Assembly: GCA_028280675.1 (NCBI GenBank)
Contig: JANQLI010000365.1
Span: 1 to 15,391 of the forward strand
Direction of reading: 5' to 3'
Length of the DNA stretch: 15,391 bases
From: Alphaproteobacteria bacterium
GTDB lineage: Bacteria > Pseudomonadota > Alphaproteobacteria > SMXP01
The position numbers and the translations under genes are program-made. Below the pieces are notes generated by a model. That model was not told the origin of the DNA and did no database searches. It saw only the letters and a list, made by a program, of their open reading frames with translations. Shown here piece by piece: positions 1 to 6,491 of this stretch. How positions within the stretch are numbered: position 1 is the first letter of the stretch; every line of letters begins with the position of its first letter.

Positions 1-593
1 CTGTTTGGGTATTTTGCCTCAAATCGGGCGTGCATGCGACACTTGCCGGGGTTCTTGTGGCAATGACCATTCCAATCAAATCGCAAAAAGACGATCAAGC
101 GAGCATGCTCTATCGTTTCGAGCATGCACTGCATCCATGGTCAGCCTTTTTCATTATCCCCATCTTTGCCTTTGCCAATGCCGGTGTATCCTTTGTTGGA
201 TTCGGACTCTCATCCCTGATTGATCCCCTGTCATTGAGCATTGCACTGGGGCTGTTTTTTGGAAATCAAATTGGCATTTTTGGCCTGTCATGGATAGCTG
301 TGAAATCGGGTTTTTGCACCCTGCCACGCGGTGTCACGTGGGTTCACGTCCACGGCGTTGCCTGTCTCGCAGGTATTGGCTTCACCATGAGCCTTTTTAT
401 TGGCACGCTGGCGTTTGATACGGAAGCGCTTTTGAACAAAGTTCGCATAGGCGTCTTAGTCGGCTCACTTGTTTCGGGAGCAGTTGGGTTTATGATCTTG
501 AAGGTTTCTTTAAAATCTAAAAGGTCTTTATCAACAGGTCATCGTGGTAATAGCGCACTCCCTACACCACATCGTAGGAATCAAATGGCCTAA
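1..593 (+). CDS. nhaA: Na+/H+ antiporter NhaA, C-terminal part (5' end outside window)
   Basis: This is the C-terminal half of an inner-membrane NhaA antiporter, which exchanges cytoplasmic Na+ (or Li+) for external protons in pH and sodium homeostasis. The reading frame is open from base 3, so the gene starts before the window. Family landmarks are clear: SGVHATLAGV near the beginning, HALHPW, then FAFANAGVS, then GIGFTMSLFIG in the penultimate helix region. About 197 residues are present against roughly 390 in the family, so the first half, including the transport aspartates of helix V, is missing from view. One oddity is that the family's highly conserved GK(P/Q)xGI motif reads GNQIGI, putting Asn where E. 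coli NhaA has Lys300. The last 25 or so residues form a basic hydrophilic tail. The gene converges on the hydrolase gene with only 10 bp between the stops. Confidence 0.95.
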   Translation, partial: VWVFCLKSGVHATLAGVLVAMTIPIKSQKDDQASMLYRFEHALHPWSAFFIIPIFAFANAGVSFVGFGLSSLIDPLSLSIALGLFFGNQIGIFGLSWIAVKSGFCTLPRGVTWVHVHGVACLAGIGFTMSLFIGTLAFDTEALLNKVRIGVLVGSLVSGAVGFMILKVSLKSKRSLSTGHRGNSALPTPHRRNQMA

Positions 594-603
594 GAGAAGA
601 CTA

Positions 604-1341
604 TCACTGGATCGTCTCTATGGCTCCTCGCGGCCAATCACGATGGCTCCACCGCGTGAAAGAGACGTCTCCGGCACGTACTTGCGATAGAAAATAGTCT
701 AATGGCCAATAGTGCCCACCGCGCAAGGCCTTTTGATGCCCAGGAGCAGACGTCACATCAATGTTATAAGCATTCTCCAACGGGCGATTGGTCGTTGGAG
801 CGGCGTCACTTGTGTTCAGATAGGAAACCGCGAAATCAGCACACTGCCCATAAGTGCGGACGCCAAACCCGCGATCCAGGAATCCGTGCCCGGCATAAGG
901 GTCGAGAAACACCATTCTCACCTTTAAGGGACGTGCGGCTGTATTGCGTGCTGCACGGCAAAGGGGTTCCAACACCGCTGCACCGGCGCTATGGGCAATA
1001 AGTGTGAGCTCTGTCAAAGACGGGTGTTGACCAAGAAACGCCCCAAGCGTTTCGCCCAAGGCACGGGCATTGCTCCCCGCACGCACACGATTATTCGCCC
1101 CTTGACTCCAATCATAAAAAACAACTTGTGCGTCAAACGCTCTCGTTATAAGCGCGTCTTGAATGTCGCTCCACATAGGATTTGTGTGGTCCCGGCTTCC
1201 ATGAAAGAGAAGGGTCAGTTGCGTGGTCTCATCCGTGAAAGATGGAAGAACTATATCGATGTTATCAGGCGTTCGGGCATAGATCTCCATGGCCGCGCCA
1301 ATGGCACACAGTACAGCGAAGAGGATAAAGAATGTTCTCAC
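604..1341 (-). CDS. Exported alpha/beta-hydrolase (lipase/esterase-like)
   Basis: A 245-aa predicted serine hydrolase. The N-terminus is a hydrophobic signal-like segment (about residues 1-22) ending near ALA-type small residues, so it is probably periplasmic or inner-membrane anchored. LLFHG (about 44-48) matches the strand and oxyanion-hole region of alpha/beta hydrolases. IAHSAGA (115-121) is a nucleophile elbow with Ser118, having Ala in place of the first Gly of GxSxG. FLDPYAG places a likely acid at Asp147, and GGHYW places the likely catalytic histidine at His210. The order Ser-Asp-His and the LDP motif recall the lipase superfamily. The substrate is unknown. The start is GTG at 1341, with an AAGG Shine-Dalgarno 8 nt upstream. 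A consensus -10 box lies about 40 bp upstream, so it appears to be transcribed by itself. Family assignment is firm at fold level only. Confidence 0.75.
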   Translation of the reverse strand: MRTFFILFAVLCAIGAAMEIYARTPDNIDIVLPSFTDETTQLTLLFHGSRDHTNPMWSDIQDALITRAFDAQVVFYDWSQGANNRVRAGSNARALGETLGAFLGQHPSLTELTLIAHSAGAAVLEPLCRAARNTAARPLKVRMVFLDPYAGHGFLDRGFGVRTYGQCADFAVSYLNTSDAAPTTNRPLENAYNIDVTSAPGHQKALRGGHYWPLDYFLSQVRAGDVSFTRWSHRDWPRGAIETIQ

Positions 1342-1381
1342 CAGAAGGACCTTACTCTGCTCCTACCCAATATACATGAAT

Positions 1382-1387
1382 ATTATA
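1382..1387 (-). promoter_or_regulatory. Putative -10 box for the hydrolase gene
   Basis: A perfect TATAAT occurs on the minus strand 40 bp upstream of the GTG start, inside the 143-bp gap between the hydrolase and msrA. No good -35 hexamer sits at 16-18 bp; the nearest TTGAGG is 20 bp away. The promoter is therefore likely weak or activator-assisted. Confidence 0.35.
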
Positions 1388-1484
1388 ACGACGTTTCGGC
1401 GGGCACACCTCAATCAATCTCGCCGTCCATCGCCTGCGGCCAATTCTGATTGGGAGAATATCAGAAACGTCACAAACCGAATAC

Positions 1485-2003
1485 TCAACGGTCCTGATCG
1501 GCTTTGCGAGGCAAAACCCAATCAGGGCGGGGGAAATGGCAGGTATATCCATTGGGATAGCGTTCAAGATAATCTTGATGCTCGGGTTCCGCCTCCCAAA
1601 AATCACCAACTGAACATACCTCGGTCACGACAGGGCCGGGCCACAATCCTGATGTTTCGACGTCCTTGATCGTGCGCAATGCTTCATCGCGCTGCGCATC
1701 CGACACATAATAAATTGCCGAGCGATAGGACAAACCAACATCATTCCCTTGTCGATTAAGTGTCGTGGGGTCGTGTATTTGGAAAAAGAACTCTAATAAC
1801 GCACGATACGTGATTTCATCGGGGTCGAATAGGATCTCGATAGCCTCTGCATGCGTACCGTGATTGCGATATGTGGCGTTAGGCACATCACCCCCGGTAT
1901 AGCCAACGCGTGTTTTCTCAACACCAGGCAGTTTGCGGATGAGGTCTTGCATGCCCCAAAAACATCCACCGGCGAATACAGCGCGCTCTAAATCCTCAGA
2001 CAT
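1485..2003 (-). CDS. msrA: Peptide-methionine (S)-S-oxide reductase MsrA
   Basis: MsrA reduces methionine-S-sulfoxide, free or in proteins, back to methionine. The diagnostic GGCFWG motif is present with catalytic Cys14 (counting from the ATG at 2003), followed by GVEKTRVGYTGG and YRNHGTHAEAIEI. Cys130 and Cys155 (in GYTCHF) are candidates for recycling cysteines. At 172 residues it is a full-length short-type MsrA with no MsrB domain. I chose ATG 2003 over an in-frame TTG at 2006, because the ATG shares one base with the TGA of the upstream receptor gene (TGATG) and has an AAGAG Shine-Dalgarno about 8 nt upstream. The overlap implies translational coupling with the TonB-dependent receptor. 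Whether the enzyme is cytoplasmic is inferred from the lack of a signal peptide. Confidence 0.96.
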   Translation of the reverse strand: MSEDLERAVFAGGCFWGMQDLIRKLPGVEKTRVGYTGGDVPNATYRNHGTHAEAIEILFDPDEITYRALLEFFFQIHDPTTLNRQGNDVGLSYRSAIYYVSDAQRDEALRTIKDVETSGLWPGPVVTEVCSVGDFWEAEPEHQDYLERYPNGYTCHFPRPDWVLPRKADQDR

Positions 2004-4387
2004 CAAAATTCAACTCTTAATCCGATTTGCGGGAAGACCCCAAGGCCATTATCAATAAGTGTGCCCTGCCGTTCATTAAAGCGAAGACGATCAATATTGT
2101 CACGGCCATAGGCGTTAATCACATCTAAAAAGGCAATCACATTTGCAGAGCCAATCCGGCGCCTGTAATCGACACGCAGATTTAAGCTGTGAAAGTCGTC
2201 CACGTTAATATCATTTTGTCCAATACTCTCTTTCGAGAACCTTTGAAGTGTTGGGTCGCTGAGAACATCACTGTGGATGACAAATGAATCAGCGGGCCGC
2301 CCTGAATAGTATTTCCACTTCGCCCCAACCGACCATCTGTCATTGATGCGCCACGTCATACCTGCGCCAAAGACATGGGAGCGGTGATAATCCGCGTCAA
2401 AAGCGCCGCGGCCATCATTCTCATCGATTTCTGCATCCGCATAAGAATAATTGAGCGATCCGCTCCAATTGTCACTCAAACGCTTGGTGAGTCCAAGATC
2501 AATGCCAGCCACATAGCCATCACCATCATTATTCGCCGCGCCATTTGTTGCATCCGTGAGCACAACAACATCATCTAATTGATGATAGTAAATCTCACCG
2601 GTTGCCGTCACCGTATCGTTGACGGCGTGGACAACACCAAGATTGATTTGTGTCGATTTTTCATTCTTCAGGTCGTTATCGGGATCAAACGCATACTCTA
2701 AATAATCTGGCTTTTGATAGAAGACGCCTCCGGTTAAAGTCAGGCGGGTTTCATCTGTGATTTGCCAGCCCATTGTAAACCGGGGTGAAACGAAGGACTC
2801 ATCCGTCAAATCATCGCGATCAAATCGGACGCCGGGCCGGAATGTATAATCGCCCCATACAAAAGCATGATCAACATACGCCGTATAGTCTGTGAAATTG
2901 CGCTTAAAGGTGCGATTGTAACGGTCAGGTGTGAGAACGATATATTGCTGACTGGGATCAGCACGGAAGTCGTCTTGATCATAAACATAGCGGATAAAAT
3001 CCGTGCGCACAGAGCGTGAGAAATCAAGCTCTGTATGTGTGACACGTAAACCGGCCGATAACACACCCCACTGCGTTTGCGTGGTGTAGTCGGTGCGCCA
3101 GCCCAATTCTGTTTCATCTTCAAGTAATCTTAAAATATCCTCGTTGACAGGAATATCCGCCGGATTGGGATTCGGGCCAACCAAATCCGGGAAGGCCTCC
3201 CCTTGAATGCTGGTTTTATCCGATGTCCGGTAATAAAGCGTATTGGTCAACTGTCCGGAATCGCCCACCAAGCTTTCCAACGTCACTCCGAACAACGTGC
3301 TATCTTGTTCGGTGTCAATCAATGACGCTTCCTCGAAGTTCTCGGATTCGGCAATATCCGCAACATCTCTTTCAAACTCTTCCGGAGTGAATAGCGCCAG
3401 TATATTGAGCTTATGGGCGGCGTTTATTTTCGTTGACGATTTAAAGATGACATCTGTCAATTGCGGGGAACCGTTATCTTTTTCATCAATCAAATCAAAC
3501 AGGCGGCCAAAATCATAATAGCGGGCGGAGACAAGCAAACTGGTGTTCTCAGCAAAGCCCGACGGCCCGTCATAGGTGACCTCGCCGCCTGCAATATCAG
3601 CGCGGAGATTAAAGGATGGAGTTTCTCGATTACCCTCTGCCAGACGCAATCTTAAAAGAGAGGCATTCTTCCCACCATAGGCACTGGACCAGCCGCTCGG
3701 CTGATATTCGGCACCGCCAATCAGATTTGGCGCAAAGACAGAAAAACGGCCTCCTCCGGCAATCTGCTCTTCATCACCTATACTTCTTTCAAAATGCACG
3801 ACTTTATCGAACGGAATATTATCGACCAGAATCAAGTTATCGCGCGGGTCTCGGGCGCGAACAGTGAAGTTCGAAAACTCCCCTGTCGCCGCAACCCCTG
3901 GCAAGGTATCCAATCCGCGAAACACATCACCGGCTGTTCCTGGATTCCTGCGAATTTCTTCCCGTGATAATGTGCGGCTGCTTGAATCGGCAAACGGATC
4001 TGCACTGCGCGCCCGCGCTGTCACAACCACTTCATTAATACGCCCATAGGCCTGCGACATTTGAAATGCGACTTCCGTAACGCGGTCTTTCACACTCAGA
4101 ACGTCGGTTTCGACTGCCGCAATATAGCCATCTGCCTCAAGACGAATCTGATAGGTCCCTTCAGGAACATCCGTGAGCGTAAACTGTCCCGCACGATCTA
4201 GGTTGACGGTCCTCTCAAAGCCCTGACGCCCTGATAGAGTGGCGGACCCTTGCGGCACAGGCCGCCCTGTTATGATATCAACGACACCACCTTTAATCGT
4301 CCCCGTGGGCGTTCCTTGCGCAGCAACAGCTCCGATATTGAGCAGCCCAAGGAACAACACCAAGATAGGAAAAGCGTGAGTCTTCAT
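2003..4387 (-). CDS. TonB-dependent outer-membrane receptor with N-terminal carboxypeptidase-regulatory-like domain
   Basis: A 794-aa outer-membrane receptor that should import a ligand using energy from TonB-ExbB-ExbD. It has a signal peptide (residues 1-24, ending AVAAQ), then a carboxypeptidase D regulatory-like beta-sandwich (about 28-110, with GRPVPQGSATL and GQFTLTDVPEGTY). A TonB-box-like EVVVTAR follows at about 119-125, then a plug (about 137-255, with NPGTAGDVFRGLDTLPGV and LVDNIPFDKVVHFE). A beta-barrel runs to a terminal aromatic-ended strand (LRVEF). The start is ATG 4387, preceded by AAGGGG 8 nt upstream; an in-frame TTG 90 nt further out has no Shine-Dalgarno. The ligand is unknown. 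Its msrA partner does not reveal it, and the nearby zinc-type operon makes a metal substrate possible but unproven. The stop overlaps the msrA start. Confidence 0.93.
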   Translation of the reverse strand: MKTHAFPILVLFLGLLNIGAVAAQGTPTGTIKGGVVDIITGRPVPQGSATLSGRQGFERTVNLDRAGQFTLTDVPEGTYQIRLEADGYIAAVETDVLSVKDRVTEVAFQMSQAYGRINEVVVTARARSADPFADSSSRTLSREEIRRNPGTAGDVFRGLDTLPGVAATGEFSNFTVRARDPRDNLILVDNIPFDKVVHFERSIGDEEQIAGGGRFSVFAPNLIGGAEYQPSGWSSAYGGKNASLLRLRLAEGNRETPSFNLRADIAGGEVTYDGPSGFAENTSLLVSARYYDFGRLFDLIDEKDNGSPQLTDVIFKSSTKINAAHKLNILALFTPEEFERDVADIAESENFEEASLIDTEQDSTLFGVTLESLVGDSGQLTNTLYYRTSDKTSIQGEAFPDLVGPNPNPADIPVNEDILRLLEDETELGWRTDYTTQTQWGVLSAGLRVTHTELDFSRSVRTDFIRYVYDQDDFRADPSQQYIVLTPDRYNRTFKRNFTDYTAYVDHAFVWGDYTFRPGVRFDRDDLTDESFVSPRFTMGWQITDETRLTLTGGVFYQKPDYLEYAFDPDNDLKNEKSTQINLGVVHAVNDTVTATGEIYYHQLDDVVVLTDATNGAANNDGDGYVAGIDLGLTKRLSDNWSGSLNYSYADAEIDENDGRGAFDADYHRSHVFGAGMTWRINDRWSVGAKWKYYSGRPADSFVIHSDVLSDPTLQRFSKESIGQNDINVDDFHSLNLRVDYRRRIGSANVIAFLDVINAYGRDNIDRLRFNERQGTLIDNGLGVFPQIGLRVEF

Positions 4388-4584
4388 AACAATGCCCCTT
4401 GTATTTTGCACACCAAAAGCATGCAATGACAGATCGTCATGACTGTGATCATGGCCCAGCAATCCATTGATTGACAAGGGTTTGATGGCACCAGATGGCC
4501 CATTCTCGCCATAACGTTTGTCAGACGGTCTCTCAGTGTCATGATCACGTTATTGTGTGGAATCGGGGTGTGGAATCTGGCGCC
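4388..4584. promoter_or_regulatory. Divergent regulatory region between TonB receptor and CIA30 unit
   Basis: This gap should hold the promoters for the leftward receptor-msrA unit and the rightward CIA30 unit. No convincing -35/-10 pair was found in either direction. It contains a 9-bp inverted repeat, GTGATCATG at 4445-4453 and CATGATCAC at 4540-4548, each arm built on the palindrome TGATCA. The receptor Shine-Dalgarno (AAGGGG on the minus strand) lies at the left edge. Between the repeat arms I see nothing else identifiable. Confidence 0.4.
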
Positions 4585-4710
4585 ATGTCTGACACCCTTC
4601 CACATCCGGCCAAAAATCCATTTGGGTTGCCCTCACGTATATATGAGCAACTGAAACGCGATACGAGAAAACCATGGCGCACCATCAAAGACGCGAGGGA
4701 TGAGCGATGA
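4585..4710 (+). CDS. Possible 41-aa small protein upstream of CIA30 gene
   Basis: A 41-codon ORF beginning MSDTLPHPAKNPFG, with a basic, Arg/Lys-rich second half (YEQLKRDTRKPWRTIKDARDER). It ends in TGA overlapping the ATG of the CIA30 gene as ATGA, the arrangement typical of translationally coupled genes. No signal peptide, membrane segment or cysteine is present. Against it, the Shine-Dalgarno upstream of ATG 4585 is poor and I recognise no family. The frame stays open upstream to an ATG at 4495, but that extension looks non-coding. It may be real, or it may only be a leader that brings ribosomes to the next gene. Confidence 0.35.
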   Translation: MSDTLPHPAKNPFGLPSRIYEQLKRDTRKPWRTIKDARDER

Positions 4711-5276
4711 CCCCCTTAACTCTGACCTCTTCACTGGCTGAGGCAAAGCCTCTAGGTCATAGTTCATTTACCATTATTGATGATTTTTCAGGGCCGTCAG
4801 GCCCAACAACTGTGCCAGGAACATGGAGCGGTTTTAGCGATCGCGTAATGGGCGGCATCTCCGATGCAACCTTTCAAAAAGATATCATTGAGGACACTAC
4901 GTGTATGCGCTTACAAGGGCGCGTGACCAAAGACAATGGGGGCGGCTTTGTGCAAATGGCCAGAACTTTTGGCACCCTGCGGGATGTTTGCGATGCATCT
5001 GCTTATAGCGGTCTTGAACTGAGCGTGTATGGCAATAACGAGCTTTACAACATTCACCTGCGGACAAATGAGGCGCGCTGGTACGATCAATCCTATCGTA
5101 CATCAATCTTTGTCGCACCAAGATGGCAAACGTTTTGTATCCCTTGGGCAGCGTTTATCCCGAATGCCATCGACACCCCTCTCAATCTAAAGGGTCTTCA
5201 GCGTATTGGCCTTTTAGGGTGGATGCGTGAGTTCGAGGCAGACCTCGCACTGTCAAGAATAGCATTTTACGTTTAG
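4707..5276 (+). CDS. CIA30-domain protein (complex I intermediate-associated protein 30 family)
   Basis: A 189-aa protein with a single CIA30 (NDUFAF1-like) domain, a beta-sandwich related to carbohydrate-binding modules. The hallmark WSGFSDRVMGGIS lies at about residues 33-46. It is followed by alternating beta-strand segments (LQGRVTKDNGGGFVQMART, LELSVYGN, YNIHLRTNEARWYDQSYR) and a C-terminal WMREFEADLALSRIAFYV strand. In mitochondria the family helps assemble complex I; bacterial members have no settled role and are often found far from nuo genes, as here. There is no signal peptide, so it is probably cytoplasmic. ATG 4707 is well supported by GAGGG 8-12 nt upstream. Its start overlaps the stop of the 41-codon ORF. 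It converges on the zinc-type operon across 165 bp. Confidence 0.88.
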   Translation: MTPLTLTSSLAEAKPLGHSSFTIIDDFSGPSGPTTVPGTWSGFSDRVMGGISDATFQKDIIEDTTCMRLQGRVTKDNGGGFVQMARTFGTLRDVCDASAYSGLELSVYGNNELYNIHLRTNEARWYDQSYRTSIFVAPRWQTFCIPWAAFIPNAIDTPLNLKGLQRIGLLGWMREFEADLALSRIAFYV

Positions 5277-5441
5277 TCAAAATGAAAGGCTAGGCTAGCC
5301 AAAATTGACGGTGTATTAGTAAATACGGTTTGTGACTTTATTATATATTCGTGATTATATATGCGTGATTTTTGCAACTTTATTACAGAACAATACTGCG
5401 CAAGGCCTGAAGGGTTAATTTCAATCACGCATTAAAGTGAT
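5277..5441. other. AT-rich convergent intergenic region with small dyads
   Basis: This lies between the stop of the CIA30 gene (+) and the stop of the last DUF3299 gene (-). It is AT-rich and has no ORF with a ribosome-binding site. It holds a short hairpin (GGCTA 5288-5292, loop GGC, TAGCC 5296-5300), which on the minus strand is followed by a T-rich stretch and so could be a weak terminator for the leftward operon. It also holds a 10-bp inverted repeat, ATGCGTGATT at 5361-5370 and AATCACGCAT at 5423-5432. No strong intrinsic terminator is visible. Confidence 0.3.
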
Positions 5442-5954
5442 TTACCAATCATCGAAGACATCGATTTTATTTGCCTCCAGCGTATAACCAACGTCGGCGA
5501 GGTCGGTACTGATCATTTCAGTATGAAACACACCTGTGACGGACACAGGTGCGAACATATTATCGGATTGATACGGTTTCTGTGACCGGACAAGAACCAG
5601 TTGATTGGGAGGGGGCGGCGGCACATGCACACAAGCCCCGACATACGGTACGAGAAGAAATGTGCTGACTCCCATACGATCCATATCCAGCGGCAACATG
5701 AAACCATCCAGTTTGACATGCTGACCATTATATTCTGTGGTGAGATAAGATTCGGGAGGCTGAAAAAAATTGGACGGTAAACTTCCACGCGACTTAAAGG
5801 TCCATCCACCAAAGTCTTCCATTAAGAGTCCTTCTTCCACCCAGAGATCATCCCACGTTAATTCAGTAATGTCTTCACTGGCGATTGCTGGCATAGAAGA
5901 GGACGCCGCAAGAAGGATCAAAATGAAAGCATATGCTGTGCAAGGCTTTGGCAT
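5442..5954 (-). CDS. DUF3299 periplasmic protein with Sec signal (fifth gene of zrg-like operon)
   Basis: A 170-aa exported protein of the DUF3299 family. Residues 1-25 form a Sec signal peptide (hydrophobic core AYAFILILLAA, cleavage near AIAS). The mature domain begins ELTWDDLW and carries the family core VKLDGFMLPLD, then FLLVPYVGACVHVPPPPPNQ. That core holds an adjacent conserved Cys and His and a run of five prolines, a plausible metal- or partner-binding loop. It is the second of two adjacent DUF3299 paralogs, starting 3 nt after the other's stop. It differs in having an insert of extra residues between the WDDL motif and the core. The biochemical function is unknown. Genomic association with the His-rich DUF2796 protein and the ABC transporter suggests a role in periplasmic zinc handling; that is inference. 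This is the last gene of the operon. Confidence 0.88.
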   Translation of the reverse strand: MPKPCTAYAFILILLAASSSMPAIASEDITELTWDDLWVEEGLLMEDFGGWTFKSRGSLPSNFFQPPESYLTTEYNGQHVKLDGFMLPLDMDRMGVSTFLLVPYVGACVHVPPPPPNQLVLVRSQKPYQSDNMFAPVSVTGVFHTEMISTDLADVGYTLEANKIDVFDDW

Positions 5955-5957
5955 GCC

Positions 5958-6479
5958 TCATTCCCATTCATACAGTTCAACGCGATCCGCTTGTATAGCG
6001 TACCCAGCCTCGGCTATATCCGTCATCACTTTATTGATCGACAATGTGCCATACACCCAAATGGCTTCGAATAGCTGGTCGTTTGGAAAAGGTTCTTCGA
6101 CTGTCACATAGACCAGTTGATTCGGCGGCGGCGGCGGGACATGAATACACGCGCCGACAAATGGCGCCAACATAAAGCCAGTGACGCCATCGCCAGAATA
6201 TTCGAGCGGAATAATAAATCCAGGGAGCTTTACATTTTCTCCATCAAGGCCTGTGACAAATTTTCGGGCATTTTCATCAAAAATTGGCAGCATCCACGCA
6301 TCGCCGCCTGTATCCATTTCATCCATAAACAATAATTCGGAGTATGGGACGCCTTCAGGGATCAGATCATCCCAAATCAATTCTTGGTAAGTCTTAGCGC
6401 GCACCATTGGAATACGTGAGAGCGTGAATCCTGCTGCGAGACCTGCTAAGACAGCACGGCGTTTGAGATGCTTACGCAA
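5958..6479 (-). CDS. DUF3299 periplasmic protein with Tat-like signal (fourth gene of zrg-like operon)
   Basis: A 173-aa DUF3299 protein with the canonical layout ELIWDDLIPEG, VKLPGFIIPLE, then FMLAPFVGACIHVPPPPPNQLVYV. The N-terminus has a twin-arginine-like signal (KHLKRRAVLAGLAAGF, cleavage near VRA), implying export of a folded, perhaps cofactor- or metal-loaded, protein by Tat. Start choice matters here. A GTG at 6485 lies only 1 nt from the AAGGAG Shine-Dalgarno (6487-6492), whereas the TTG at 6479 sits 7 nt away, so I favour TTG 6479. The permease gene ends just upstream, and this Shine-Dalgarno overlaps its stop region, so the genes are co-translated from one message. The GACIHVPPPPPNQ loop with its Cys-His pair is shared with the downstream paralog. 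The exact role is unknown; a link to zinc handling is inferred from the operon. Confidence 0.88.
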   Translation of the reverse strand: MRKHLKRRAVLAGLAAGFTLSRIPMVRAKTYQELIWDDLIPEGVPYSELLFMDEMDTGGDAWMLPIFDENARKFVTGLDGENVKLPGFIIPLEYSGDGVTGFMLAPFVGACIHVPPPPPNQLVYVTVEEPFPNDQLFEAIWVYGTLSINKVMTDIAEAGYAIQADRVELYEWE

Positions 6480-6491
6480 TGACACACTCCT

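Noticed and set aside
604..1449. Open plus-strand frames opposite the hydrolase gene (for example 702-1001 and 991-1449)
   Set aside because: They are antisense to a gene with a signal peptide, catalytic motifs and ribosome-binding site, and their translations are low-information without family motifs.
2004..2006. TTG 2006 as the msrA start
   Set aside because: The adjacent ATG at 2003 gives the same protein minus one residue and the common TGATG coupling.
4388..4477. In-frame N-terminal extension of the TonB receptor with a His-rich stretch (GHDHSHDD)
   Set aside because: It would start at a TTG without Shine-Dalgarno and place 30 residues before a normal signal peptide. ATG 4387 has AAGGGG upstream and a proper signal sequence, so the His-rich reading is most likely chance.
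4495..5276. Frameshifted fusion of the 41-codon ORF with the CIA30 protein
   Set aside because: The CIA30 gene has its own good Shine-Dalgarno and a complete domain, so no frameshift needs to be invoked.
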